From Spirosoma sp. (lineage in GTDB: Bacteria; Bacteroidota; Bacteroidia; Cytophagales; Spirosomataceae): DNA of 64,000 nucleotides. The stretch lies in contig NZ_JAPLET010000025.1 of the NCBI RefSeq assembly GCF_026391055.1, forward strand, positions 186,001 through 250,000. The letters run 5' to 3'. Positions 34,847 through 43,637 of this stretch are shown one piece after another; position 1 is the first letter of the stretch, and each line of letters opens with the position of its first letter. The notes under the pieces were generated by a model that worked only from the letters and a program-made list of their open reading frames with translations, did not search any database and was not told the origin of the DNA. The position numbers and the translations under genes were made by a program.

Positions 34847-35969
34847 CAAGTAAGTTGCAACCCCTCACATCAGAATTATCGAAGCGTCCTATCACCCGAA
34901 AAGCTCCGGGTTGTCCCTCAGTGTCCGCGTACTGGCCTAAATCCTGGGTTTCAATGAACGCGCAGGAATCCAGGTTGGCCAAGTCGATCACGTTTATTCC
35001 GCCAGTACGCCGTTCGCCCGCGCGCGCGCTGTTGCCCGGATAAAGCGAAAACGGGTCGTTGATGTCGCGCAAGAATACGCGTAGCGTCGAGCTTGGCTGG
35101 AATATCCCCTCCCCTTTTGAATAAGCCTGCGACAGCAGTTCGGTCATGCCATACTCCGAATGCACCGCCCGAATACCCAGTCTGGTAATCAGTATCTCAT
35201 GTACTTCTTCGCGCAGGAGCTCTTTACGTCGGCCTTTCATACCACCGGTTTCCATCACGATAAGCTTATCCAACTCACCTAAAAACGTTAAATCTGCTAC
35301 CGACTCAGCCCAATCCAGCAAACCAAACGTAACGCCAATCAGAAGAATCTGTTTCTGGTCAGGGTGTTGGGCGAGCTGCTTCAGTCGCTGCGTCAATTCG
35401 TGGTGATTGTGCAGAAAGAAGCCGGATAAATTATCCGTCGTTTGCACGCGTTCGATTCGGGCCATAAATTGCTGAACCATATACACAAGCGACGAATTAT
35501 TTCGTTCAAGGTACGAGGGCAGCAAAGCCAGAATATGGAAATTGCTGAGTGAACCGTAGGTTTGTTCGAAAATTCGGGTGCTGATGGTATCGTAAAGGGC
35601 CGGGTCGGGTACAACATGGCGGCTCGTAGTAAGCTGGCCCGTTGTTCCGCTGCTGGCGAACGTGAGTAAGGGCGAACTTTCCGGGTCCGGTGCCGCGGAG
35701 GTGCCCGTCAGAACGATATGATTCTTGAAAAAACCAATCGGCATAAACGGGATCTGACGCACATCGGTAACGGTTTCCGGTCGAAAAGACAGGTAACGCA
35801 GATAATTTGCGTAAATAGCGTTATTGACGGCCTGATAACGGAAAACCGATAAAGCCAGTGATTCAAATGACTCCCGATTTGGCAAACCAGCGGTAAGCGT
35901 CAAAATTTGCTCCCGCAGAAACCGTCGATCATCGGCAGTTTTTCCGGATAATGTTGATAAAAAAGACAA
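34842..35969 (-). CDS. LuxE-like acyl-protein synthetase domain protein
   Basis: The 375-residue protein resembles LuxE/PaaK-type acyl-activating enzymes. It shows IPFMPIGFFKNHIVLTG, the nucleotide-binding-like FASSGTTGQLTTSRH, LVYMVQQFMARIERVQ, METGGMKGRRKELLREEVHE and HSEYGMTELLSQAYS (the YGxTE motif of adenylating enzymes). LuxE activates fatty acids as acyl-AMP and transfers them to a Cys; no luxCD genes are nearby. The frame has no ATG at its start, so the TTG at 35969 is used; it leaves 38 bases to the divergent lipoprotein gene. An aromatic or fatty acyl adenylation role is inferred. Confidence 0.82.
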   Translation of the reverse strand: MSFLSTLSGKTADDRRFLREQILTLTAGLPNRESFESLALSVFRYQAVNNAIYANYLRYLSFRPETVTDVRQIPFMPIGFFKNHIVLTGTSAAPDPESSPLLTFASSGTTGQLTTSRHVVPDPALYDTISTRIFEQTYGSLSNFHILALLPSYLERNNSSLVYMVQQFMARIERVQTTDNLSGFFLHNHHELTQRLKQLAQHPDQKQILLIGVTFGLLDWAESVADLTFLGELDKLIVMETGGMKGRRKELLREEVHEILITRLGIRAVHSEYGMTELLSQAYSKGEGIFQPSSTLRVFLRDINDPFSLYPGNSARAGERRTGGINVIDLANLDSCAFIETQDLGQYADTEGQPGAFRVIGRFDNSDVRGCNLLV

Positions 35970-36007
35970 GTTTAAAAAAGCGTTTATTGCACAACGAGTA
36001 CAACAGT

Positions 36008-36550
36008 ATGCGACGGCAACTAATTCAACCGTATTTCATCGTAATAGGTCTGGCCCTTGCGCTTTCCTCCTGTTTTACGGAACCAAATTACTCCGATACC
36101 CCGGCCATTGACTTTAAAGGTATATCCCGGTATACCATAGAAGCCGGAAAAGGAGTAGGCAAAGGAAAACGGGATTCGGTCGTGATCACGATTGGTTTCA
36201 AAGATGGCAATGGCGACATTGGTAATAGCATCCCGCTTCCCAAAGTCGATTCGGCCCGATATGCCACCAACGGCGGCTGGGGCAGCTATCGTATTCGTAC
36301 GTTCAGGCTCGTCAACAAGAAGTATGAAGAGGTGCCGCTGGCGGTCAACACAACACTTTATATTCCTGACCTGACAAAAGGGAAGCCTAAAGGAGCAATT
36401 GAAGGTTCGCTGGACTTCAATCAGATTTTCCAGTACGGGACCAGTTTCCAGCTTTTCCCAACCAAATTTCAGATTGAAATAAGGGACCGTAGTCTAAATG
36501 TCAGCAACACCGTAGAGACAGACACAATTTCGGTGCCTTTCTTCAGATAG
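36008..36550 (+). CDS. lipoprotein, unknown
   Basis: The 180-residue protein has a hydrophobic signal and a lipobox (ALALSSC, then FTEPNYSDTPAIDFKGIS). The rest looks like a beta-rich domain (VVITIGFKDGNGDIGNSIPL, then FPTKFQIEIRDRSLNVSNTV). No family is recognised. Similar short lipoproteins with an FxDGDGDIG motif are common in Cytophagales. The ATG at 36008 gives the signal sequence, and the longer frame is shadow from the divergent gene region. It is convergent with the sensor kinase gene, 23 bases away. Confidence 0.82.
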   Translation: MRRQLIQPYFIVIGLALALSSCFTEPNYSDTPAIDFKGISRYTIEAGKGVGKGKRDSVVITIGFKDGNGDIGNSIPLPKVDSARYATNGGWGSYRIRTFRLVNKKYEEVPLAVNTTLYIPDLTKGKPKGAIEGSLDFNQIFQYGTSFQLFPTKFQIEIRDRSLNVSNTVETDTISVPFFR

Positions 36551-36573
36551 AAGCGGTTCCGGGTCTACACTGC

Positions 36574-37767
36574 CTACTTTCTGTTCAATACGATTCGAAA
36601 GGTGGTTCCTTTACCCACTTCCGAACTTTTTACGTAGAGTCGCCCATTATGGTACTCCTCTACAATGCGTTTGGCCAGGGTAAGTCCCAACCCCCACCCC
36701 CGCTTTTTGGTACTAAATCCGGGCGAAAATACTTTTTGTATATTGGCTTTCGAGATGCCTTTACCCGTATCGGTAATATCAATGGCCACTTCATCGTGTG
36801 GCAATGGCACCATATTGAGCCGTAACTCGCCAACTCCTTTCATGGCGTCGACGGCGTTTTTACAGATGTTTTCGATTACCCACTCGAACAACAATTTGTT
36901 TATTCTAATCAGTTGTCCCGGCGGTAACTGACTGGTCACGCTCATTTTTACTTTTGTCGAAATACGTCTGGAGAGGTAATCCGTAAATTGCCTCACCACA
37001 TCGTTCACGTTTTCCTCTTTCAGGGTCGGTACAGAACCGATGCTGGAAAAACGGGCCGTAATCGTTTCCAGCCGCTGCACATCCTTCTCAATTTCGTCCG
37101 TAATGGACGCATCGAACTGGTCGGGATCAGAGCGCATATACTCCACCCACGCCATCAGCGACGACATTGGCGTACCCAGCTGGTGAGCTGTCTCTTTGGC
37201 TAACCCAACCCAAACCCGGTTTTGCTCAGCCCGCCGTGATGAACTGAAAGCCAGATAAGCTAATACACTCAAAGCCGCCAGAATCGTTAGAAGCGCGTAA
37301 GGGAAGTAGTTTAGTTGTCTGAGCAGATTCGAGTTATTGTAATACACCAGGCCCCGCTCGCCGTTCCCTATTTCAACCGGTAAGGGCATATGGTTCTTAC
37401 GCATATCAGCAATTTTCTGACGTAAAAAACGCTCCGTTTCTTCGGGCGTGTAATCGTCCGGAACGTCAATGTTCCGCTTCATTGCTATCTGGTTATCGGG
37501 GTTGACATATATAGCGGGAATAGAGCTGTTTGCCTCAAGAATTTCGCTTGTTACAAACGTTAAATCGCCGGCATCAGCGTGGTTCGTATCAAACAGATAA
37601 GCAATACTTTTAGAATACAGCTGAACATATTGCTTCTCCCGATCTTCCAGCTTATTGATGAGCCGGTTTGTATAAAGAAGCGAACCCGTTCCAACCAGGA
37701 GCAGATTAAGCGCTACTATAATCTTCAGAACGTTGTTCTGATTGTAAATATCAAATGACTTTAGCAT
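36574..37767 (-). CDS. membrane sensor histidine kinase
   Basis: The 397-residue protein has an N-terminal membrane helix (LKIIVALNLLLVGTGSLLYT), a periplasmic sensor of about 120 residues and a second helix (YFPYALLTILAALSVLAYLA). The kinase core follows: GLAKETAHQLGTPMSSLMAW (phosphoacceptor His), FEWVIENICKNAVDAM (N-box), ITDTGKGIS (D-box) and KRGWGLGLTLAKRIVEEYH (G-box). It has no HAMP or PAS domain. No regulator gene lies directly next to it; the sigma-54 regulator 1.8 kb away is a candidate partner. It is divergent from hemA across 345 bases. Confidence 0.92.
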   Translation of the reverse strand: MLKSFDIYNQNNVLKIIVALNLLLVGTGSLLYTNRLINKLEDREKQYVQLYSKSIAYLFDTNHADAGDLTFVTSEILEANSSIPAIYVNPDNQIAMKRNIDVPDDYTPEETERFLRQKIADMRKNHMPLPVEIGNGERGLVYYNNSNLLRQLNYFPYALLTILAALSVLAYLAFSSSRRAEQNRVWVGLAKETAHQLGTPMSSLMAWVEYMRSDPDQFDASITDEIEKDVQRLETITARFSSIGSVPTLKEENVNDVVRQFTDYLSRRISTKVKMSVTSQLPPGQLIRINKLLFEWVIENICKNAVDAMKGVGELRLNMVPLPHDEVAIDITDTGKGISKANIQKVFSPGFSTKKRGWGLGLTLAKRIVEEYHNGRLYVKSSEVGKGTTFRIVLNRK

Positions 37768-38112
37768 AGTGGCTTGCTACGTTGATTTCATCGATCGAAC
37801 TGACCATTCGCTCAAGCAGCCCATGTGGTGTGACAAATTTAACGTTATCCGCTGACGAAACAGATGCCCATCTGGCTGGTAGAACGTGCATGTTCGCGTA
37901 TATTGAGTAAACGCTAAAAGTGGTTTAATTGTGTAAATTCGAACCACCAACCGAGCTGTTACGTTACAAATTCAAATAGGATTGAGTAAAGAATTAGCTC
38001 AACTATTTGGACGAATTCTAAATAAAAGCTTAAGCGGAATTGGGTTATCTATGTCCGGTAATTATACCGTAATTTTGTAAAGGCTTCTAGCCAATTTGCG
38101 TGATTTACCATA
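37768..38112. other. divergent intergenic region between sensor kinase and hemA
   Basis: The gap has no supported gene. It is A/T-rich toward hemA and holds the TAATTTTG promoter element listed separately. Confidence 0.5.
38070..38077 (+). promoter_or_regulatory. putative -7 promoter element of hemA
   Basis: TAATTTTG fits TAnnTTTG and lies 35 bases before the hemA ATG. No good TTTG is found at the -33 position. Confidence 0.4.
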
Positions 38113-39411
38113 ATGTTAGACACCTTCAAAACAATTAGTCTGTCCCACAAAACGGCACCCCTTCAGGTGCGGGAGCTAATTGCACTTAACGAAGACGAGG
38201 CAAAGCGTTTGATGCTTCGGCTGCGGGACTTTTTCGGGTTGACGGATTTGCTTGTCATTTCTACCTGCAACCGCACCGAAGTCTACTATGCCTTTGATCA
38301 GGACCTTAACGCTGATATTGCCCGGTTGCTCCTTATTGAAAAAGGCCTGACCGATACGGATAACTACCTGCCTTATTTCCAGTTCTTCAGCAGTCATGAT
38401 GAAGCAGTTCGGCATTTGTTTGAAGTATGCGTTGGCCTGCACTCGCAGGTTGTCGGCGATATGCAGATTCCGAATCAGGTGAAACAGTCGTACCAGTGGT
38501 CGGCCGATCTGGATATGGCTGGTCCGTTTTTGCACCGGCTGATGCACACCATCTTCTTCACCAACAAACGCGTAGCCCAGGAAACGCCATTCCGCGACGG
38601 AGCCGCTTCCGTATCCTATGCCGCAGTGGAATTGATCGATGAGCTGATCGGCGAGAACCAGAACCCGAATATACTGGTCATTGGGTTGGGGGAGATCGGC
38701 ACAGACGTTTGTAAGAATCTCGAAGCCCGGTCTGGAGGAATACGGAATCAGACAAACATCACGCTTTGCAACCGCACCCAGGCAAAAGCCGAAGCACTGG
38801 CCAGCCAGTATGGTTTTCGGGTGGCTGATTTTGCTGACTTAACCGACGAAATTCGTCGCGCTCATGTCATCATTTCATCCGTACAACGCGATGAGCCGCT
38901 TATTACGCCTGCACTTCTTCAGGATATGAACGTGCTGACGTTTAAATACTTTATCGACTTATCCGTTCCCCGCAGCGTCGATGCCACCGTTGAGCAGATT
39001 CCGGGTATGCTGGTCTACAACATCGACCATATTCGCAACCGTGCCGACGAAGCCCTTAATCAACGCCTGGCCGCTATTCCGAAGGTTGAAGCGATTGTTA
39101 CTCAGGCCGTAGCCGAGTTTGGCGACTGGTCGAAGGAGATGGTCGTATCGCCAACGATTAACAAACTTAAGAATGCCCTGGAGCAGATTCGTCGTGATGA
39201 GATTGCCCGGCATTTGAAGCACCTTACCCCCGACGAATCGGAGAAGGTTGACAAGATTACAAAGGGTATCATGCAGAAGATCATTAAGCTGCCCGTTCTT
39301 CAGTTGAAAGCCGCCTGTAAGCGGGGTGAAGCCGAAACCCTGATCGACGTGCTGAATGATTTATTCGATCTGGAAAAGCATTCTGTCGAAGACCCAAAAC
39401 ATATATTTTAA
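38113..39411 (+). CDS. hemA: glutamyl-tRNA reductase
   Basis: HemA reduces glutamyl-tRNA(Glu) with NADPH to glutamate-1-semialdehyde, the first committed step of C5-pathway tetrapyrrole synthesis. The 432-residue protein has FKTISLSHKTAPLQVRE, the catalytic Cys in VISTCNRTEVYYAF, GLHSQVVGDMQIPNQVK, the NADP-binding segment NILVIGLGEIGTDV, and a C-terminal dimerisation domain (IRRDEIARHLKHLTPDESEK). The length is typical. The gene stands alone with its own promoter and terminator, and no other hem gene is near. Confidence 0.97.
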   Translation: MLDTFKTISLSHKTAPLQVRELIALNEDEAKRLMLRLRDFFGLTDLLVISTCNRTEVYYAFDQDLNADIARLLLIEKGLTDTDNYLPYFQFFSSHDEAVRHLFEVCVGLHSQVVGDMQIPNQVKQSYQWSADLDMAGPFLHRLMHTIFFTNKRVAQETPFRDGAASVSYAAVELIDELIGENQNPNILVIGLGEIGTDVCKNLEARSGGIRNQTNITLCNRTQAKAEALASQYGFRVADFADLTDEIRRAHVIISSVQRDEPLITPALLQDMNVLTFKYFIDLSVPRSVDATVEQIPGMLVYNIDHIRNRADEALNQRLAAIPKVEAIVTQAVAEFGDWSKEMVVSPTINKLKNALEQIRRDEIARHLKHLTPDESEKVDKITKGIMQKIIKLPVLQLKAACKRGEAETLIDVLNDLFDLEKHSVEDPKHIF

Positions 39412-39430
39412 TTGACACGGTTTTCCGTTA

Positions 39431-39473
39431 CTAAAACTCCTGAATCGGTATCGGTTCGGGAGTTTTAGTTTTT
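39431..39473 (+). terminator. rho-independent terminator of hemA
   Basis: A 14-base stem (CTAAAACTCCTGAA with one G:T wobble) and a 10-base loop are followed by TTTTTAG. Confidence 0.82.
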
Positions 39474-39512
39474 AGTATCTCCATTCATCACGCACGACTT
39501 ATCACGCAGCTA

Positions 39513-40115
39513 ATGTCCCGACTCATTAACACCCTGTTCCGATTATTTCTGATTGCTGTCCTTGTGGCGGGGCTGATTGCCATTTGGGAACAAATCCGTG
39601 GAACTGGTTTTCTGAGCCGGTTCAGGCGCGGAGATTCGACTACGCACAGCGTTGTCCTGAAAGAAGTGAAAGCCCTGGGTAAGCTGGAACTGGTGAAATA
39701 CACCTTTAAGGATATTGTCGAGCATGAGCAGGTCAATACGTTTTTGCCCAATGCCAACGCCATTCTAATTGTGGAAGGAGAAGCAACCGGCTGTGTCGAT
39801 CTGACCCAAATTACTGCCGACGACATTATTACTGCTGAGGACTCCATTACCGTCAAACTACCAGCGCCGGAACTGTGTACCTGGAAAATCAACCATGACC
39901 GTTCACGGGTGTATGATACCCGGTTCTCCTTCCTAAACGAAGCACAGCTTGTGAGCGATGCGTATCAAAAAGCCGAGCGTCAGGTGAAACAATCAGCCCT
40001 GGCCGGCGGCATTCTCACGCAAACCCAGCAGAATGCCAACCAGATGATAAAGCCTATTCTGGAGCGAATTTCGGGAAAAAAGGTAGGATTGATGTTTAGG
40101 GATCAGGCGAAATAA
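39513..40115 (+). CDS. DUF4230 domain protein
   Basis: The 200-residue protein has an N-terminal membrane helix (LFRLFLIAVLVAGLIAIWEQ). The DUF4230 domain follows, with LKEVKALGKLELVKYTFKDI, ILIVEGEATGCVDLTQITAD and SITVKLPAPELCTWKINHDR, and then a helical tail. The family is widespread in Bacteroidota, membrane-anchored and of unknown function. Its last 13 bases overlap the end of the convergent SSS transporter gene. Confidence 0.88.
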   Translation: MSRLINTLFRLFLIAVLVAGLIAIWEQIRGTGFLSRFRRGDSTTHSVVLKEVKALGKLELVKYTFKDIVEHEQVNTFLPNANAILIVEGEATGCVDLTQITADDIITAEDSITVKLPAPELCTWKINHDRSRVYDTRFSFLNEAQLVSDAYQKAERQVKQSALAGGILTQTQQNANQMIKPILERISGKKVGLMFRDQAK

Positions 40116-41893
40116 TACATAATCCACATCATAACGCCCGTAAGTAACCCGGCGTAAAAAATGTCAGACTGATAGAAGGCAACGGCCTCTTTTTCGCGCT
40201 TAAGATACCATCCGAACAAGGCCATAGTAAGAATGGCAGATGGCAGAGCCACTTGCTGGGGCGATAAACGATCGACGAGAACCAGCGCCAGCAATGGCCC
40301 CTGAAGCACCACGAAGCGCAGCAATGCACTCCCGATACCATTTACCGAAACGGTCATGTCGTGTGTTTGTACGGGGCCGCTCCGGCGATTGAAATAAACG
40401 CTCAGTCCAGCAATCAACACCGACCCGATTAAAAAGATCAGGAACACACGGTACAGAAAATTGAGGGTTTCGCCGAACGTTTCTCGCACCCAGAGTGAGT
40501 TGACAAGGACGTGATCATAAAGCCAGTCGCAGCCAAAACCGATCAGCGGGGAACCTATAAGCACAATAACGGCTGCCTTTGGGTTGGTTTTTTGCCAGAG
40601 TACACCCCAGAAGAACACCACTACCAAACCAGGTTTCAAATAAGATGTCTGGTTAGCCAGAATCAGGAAAAAATTCTCGGACGAGGTCGGATCGAAGGTA
40701 GTGTAAGCCAGTCCGGTAGCAATCGCACACATCACAAAAACGCCCCCCTGCCCGAACCGGACGGTCAGCTTATCCGACGCATTGGGCTTCAGGTATTGGC
40801 GATACACATCATAGGCCAGCATGGTCGAAACGGAGTTCATCATTGAGTAGATCGCCGAAAATATGGCGCACATCAGTCCGGCCAGGATTAGACCGACAAA
40901 GCCGTAGCCAATGGGCACAACCGTCTTCAGGAGCGTCAGGAACGTATCGTCGGGTTTAATACTATTCTCACCAAACCGGGCTCTAAACAGGTAAAAGGCC
41001 GCCGTTCCGGCTCCGATGGAAAAGAACGGGATAATCAGCTTCAAAAATCCGGCGGCAATGGAACCCAGCTTGGCATCGCGTTCGGTTTGCGCAGCCAGTA
41101 CCCGTTGTACCTGATACTGGTTGGTGGTCCAATAAAAGAAGTTAAGGATGGTTAGACCCGTAAAAATGCCCAGCCAAGGCAGTTTAGGATGGCTGGCCGG
41201 CAGGTACAAATGCATTTTGTTGGCCTCGGCATGATCCAGCTTTAACAGCCCGCTAATCCCACCTATTTCGGGTTGCAGATAAGTCAGCGTCCCCATCAGC
41301 AGCACCGACACGATCATCACTACGGTCAGGATATTATCGGCAATTACGACCGACTCCATCCCTCCGAAAACAGTAAACAGAATAGTAACAGTGGCAATGA
41401 TCAAAATCCCCTGCAAATAGGTTAGTTCCCAGCTTGTCCCTTCAAACAGAATGCCCAGCGTACGGCTGCCGATGTAGAAACCGCCTATCAACTGAATCAT
41501 GATGAAGGCAATCATCAGGATGGTATACACCAGTCTCGTCTGGGCGCTGTAGCGGTTTTCCAGGAATTGGGAGAGGGTAAAAAACTGCCGTTTCCGGTAA
41601 ATGGGAATGAATATATACACCAGCACCAGAATGGCCGGTACTGCCCACACTTCGTAATGACTCTGGACAAAGCCAATGGAATAGCCCACGCCCATCATGC
41701 CAATAATCTGCTGGGCGTGAATATTCGTACCGAAAATTGACCCCGCTACGGAGTACCATTTCAGCGACCGCCCCGCCATGAAGTACTCTTCCGAGCTTTT
41801 CTTTTTAAAGCTGGAATACATACTGGCCGTCACCAGAAACAGCAACAGCAAAACGACCACGACCAGATCGACGGTACTCAGAGATTGAAGCAT
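40103..41893 (-). CDS. sodium:solute symporter (SSS family), last gene of the sulfonate/sulfite operon
   Basis: This 596-residue inner-membrane protein has about 14 hydrophobic segments. It carries SSS features: EEYFMAGRSLKWYSVAGSIF near the N-terminus, QFLENRYSAQTRLVYTILMI, and AGLMCAIFSAIYSMMNSVST, the region holding the Na2-site residues. SSS proteins import sugars, organic anions and other solutes with sodium. It starts 19 bases after the SsuD-like gene and should be cotranscribed with it and the sulfite dehydrogenase genes. An uptake role for a sulfonate is therefore inferred from context. No SsuABC-type ABC transporter is in the window. Confidence 0.9.
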   Translation of the reverse strand: MLQSLSTVDLVVVVLLLLFLVTASMYSSFKKKSSEEYFMAGRSLKWYSVAGSIFGTNIHAQQIIGMMGVGYSIGFVQSHYEVWAVPAILVLVYIFIPIYRKRQFFTLSQFLENRYSAQTRLVYTILMIAFIMIQLIGGFYIGSRTLGILFEGTSWELTYLQGILIIATVTILFTVFGGMESVVIADNILTVVMIVSVLLMGTLTYLQPEIGGISGLLKLDHAEANKMHLYLPASHPKLPWLGIFTGLTILNFFYWTTNQYQVQRVLAAQTERDAKLGSIAAGFLKLIIPFFSIGAGTAAFYLFRARFGENSIKPDDTFLTLLKTVVPIGYGFVGLILAGLMCAIFSAIYSMMNSVSTMLAYDVYRQYLKPNASDKLTVRFGQGGVFVMCAIATGLAYTTFDPTSSENFFLILANQTSYLKPGLVVVFFWGVLWQKTNPKAAVIVLIGSPLIGFGCDWLYDHVLVNSLWVRETFGETLNFLYRVFLIFLIGSVLIAGLSVYFNRRSGPVQTHDMTVSVNGIGSALLRFVVLQGPLLALVLVDRLSPQQVALPSAILTMALFGWYLKREKEAVAFYQSDIFYAGLLTGVMMWIMYYFA

Positions 41894-41912
41894 TCAACTA
41901 CTACTATTTACG

Positions 41913-43085
41913 TTAGACCCGCAGCTCGCCGGTAGTGAGTGGCGTTACGGGTGTTGTGGCGGGAATCCGGCCCTGCTCTACCGATAGTTTCACATTGGGC
42001 AGATGCGGCAGCACATGCGTTCCAAATAACTCACACTCTTCGATCAACGGATAGCCCGACAGCACAAACGCCCGGATGCCCATATCCATATAGCGGTTTA
42101 GTTTCTCGATAATTTGTGCCGGTGTGCCCACCAAAGCCCCCCCGCAACCCGACCGGGCGCGGCCAATGCCCATCCAGAGCATCGGTTCAATAAAATCATC
42201 GGGATCGGCGGTGGCACGTAGCTCGTTCTGACGCAGCACCCCCGCCGATTGAGAGTCCTGCGTCCGGCTCTTCAGCTGCTCACCCACGGCGGCATCGAAC
42301 TTCGACATCAGGGTTTTGGTGTATGCTCTGGCTTCTTCCTCCGTTTCGCGCACAATCACGTGAATCCGCAGCCCGAAGTCGATAGTACGACCATGCTGTG
42401 CTGCCCGCTGGCTCATGTCCTGCATGGTGGCGTAGATATTCTCTTCCGGCTCAGGCCACATCAGAAAAACGTCGCAATGTTTGGCGCAGACTTCTTTAGA
42501 GCCCGGTGAGATGCCGCCGAAATAAAGCAGCGGTCCGCCATTTTGCTGATACGGTTTCACGGGGTCGGCCTTCATGCTGATTTTTCCGTACACCTCCCCG
42601 TCAAACTCAATTCGGTCCTGGGTCCAGCCCTGTTTCAGGATTTCGATAACTTCTTCGCAGCGTTTGTATCGAAATTCATGATCTTCTTTAAGGCCAGGGA
42701 GATCAGAGTTAATGATATTAATGGTCAGTCGCCCTTTCAGCATATGGTCGAGGGTAGCGATATGCCGGGCTAGCATAGGCGGATGGATCTCGCCGGTACG
42801 AACAGCCGCCAGCATCGAGATATTTTTCACCTGAGGGGCCATGGCTCCGGCAAAGGGCAGTACTTCCTGCCCAACTATGTAGGAGGTTGGCAGCAGGATA
42901 TTCTCGAAGCCCATACGGTCGGCCGTTTTCATAATATCGGCACAGTGCACGTAGTTGCTGCGCCGATCAGGGTCGAGAGTTCCAAGAAAGGCAGTGTCGC
43001 CCCCGCACAGATCATCGAACCAGGCTACTTCGCAGATTCGTTTTTCAGTTCGGGCAAGTACCGCCTGAATAGGTTCGTTAAGCAT
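41913..43085 (-). CDS. SsuD-like FMNH2-dependent alkanesulfonate monooxygenase
   Basis: The LLM-class protein has clear SsuD features: ADRMGFENILLPTSYIVGQE, AAVRTGEIHPPMLARHIATL, LLYFGGISPGSKEVCAKHCD, FGLRIHVIVRETEEEARAYT, GIGRARSGCGGALVGTPAQI and VLSGYPLIEECELFGTHVLP. SsuD uses FMNH2 and O2 to split alkanesulfonates into aldehyde and sulfite. The ATG at 43085 gives 390 residues, close to the usual 380-ish; a TTG at 43154 would add 23 residues and almost touch the cytochrome gene. No flavin reductase (SsuE) gene is nearby. Its position between sulfite dehydrogenase and a symporter strongly supports a sulfonate-degrading role. Confidence 0.88.
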   Translation of the reverse strand: MLNEPIQAVLARTEKRICEVAWFDDLCGGDTAFLGTLDPDRRSNYVHCADIMKTADRMGFENILLPTSYIVGQEVLPFAGAMAPQVKNISMLAAVRTGEIHPPMLARHIATLDHMLKGRLTINIINSDLPGLKEDHEFRYKRCEEVIEILKQGWTQDRIEFDGEVYGKISMKADPVKPYQQNGGPLLYFGGISPGSKEVCAKHCDVFLMWPEPEENIYATMQDMSQRAAQHGRTIDFGLRIHVIVRETEEEARAYTKTLMSKFDAAVGEQLKSRTQDSQSAGVLRQNELRATADPDDFIEPMLWMGIGRARSGCGGALVGTPAQIIEKLNRYMDMGIRAFVLSGYPLIEECELFGTHVLPHLPNVKLSVEQGRIPATTPVTPLTTGELRV

Positions 43086-43161
43086 ATATTGAGTAAATCT
43101 GAAACGGCTCCGGTCGACGGGTAGTCGAAAGCACTCGTCGAAGCCATCAATCAACGGAGTA

Positions 43162-43569
43162 TCAGTGAAGTTTATACCACTTTACTTCTTTCAACGGAGC
43201 GCGCCGGAAGGTGTTCAGGTTAACAGCCGTTTGAGGGCCGTAGTTTTTTTCGAGGTAATCCAGCACCACTTTCTCCGATTCGCCCAGGTCCCAAAGTTTG
43301 TGGTATTTCTGCATCCAGCGAATGCGCTCCTGCCAGCCCGCCCGCGTAAATCGGTGTTGCAAAATAAGCTTTGACGAATGGCAGGCCGTGCACTGCGCCT
43401 TCACCATCATCAGGTTCGGGTCGTTGACCATCCCCGATTCAGGATCAAGTTTAGTGGTATCTGTTTTTACCACCGGTGAGGCCGTTTGCGCGGGCCTGTA
43501 AACGCCCCGAAAACTCGCCAGACTGACGAGTAGGGCTGTTATGACGAGAACTGACTTTACTGTATTCAT
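43162..43569 (-). CDS. small c-type cytochrome, putative SorB-like electron acceptor of the sulfite dehydrogenase
   Basis: The 135-residue protein has a signal peptide or anchor (MNTVKSVLVITALLVSLASF). It holds a single heme c motif, C60-TAC-H64, in VKAQCTACHSSKLILQHRFT. A later Met in WQERIRWMQKYH is a candidate axial ligand. It lies directly behind the sulfite dehydrogenase gene (68-bp gap), the arrangement of sorA-sorB, where SorB takes electrons from the molybdoenzyme. The longer frame upstream lacks a signal peptide, so the ATG at 43569 is used. It is predicted to be periplasmic. Confidence 0.87.
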   Translation of the reverse strand: MNTVKSVLVITALLVSLASFRGVYRPAQTASPVVKTDTTKLDPESGMVNDPNLMMVKAQCTACHSSKLILQHRFTRAGWQERIRWMQKYHKLWDLGESEKVVLDYLEKNYGPQTAVNLNTFRRAPLKEVKWYKLH

Positions 43570-43637
43570 CACGTTTTGTGTCTTTCCGGCTGAATAATCT
43601 TGTTTTCGGCCGACCCGGAGGGCGGCACTACAGTGCG

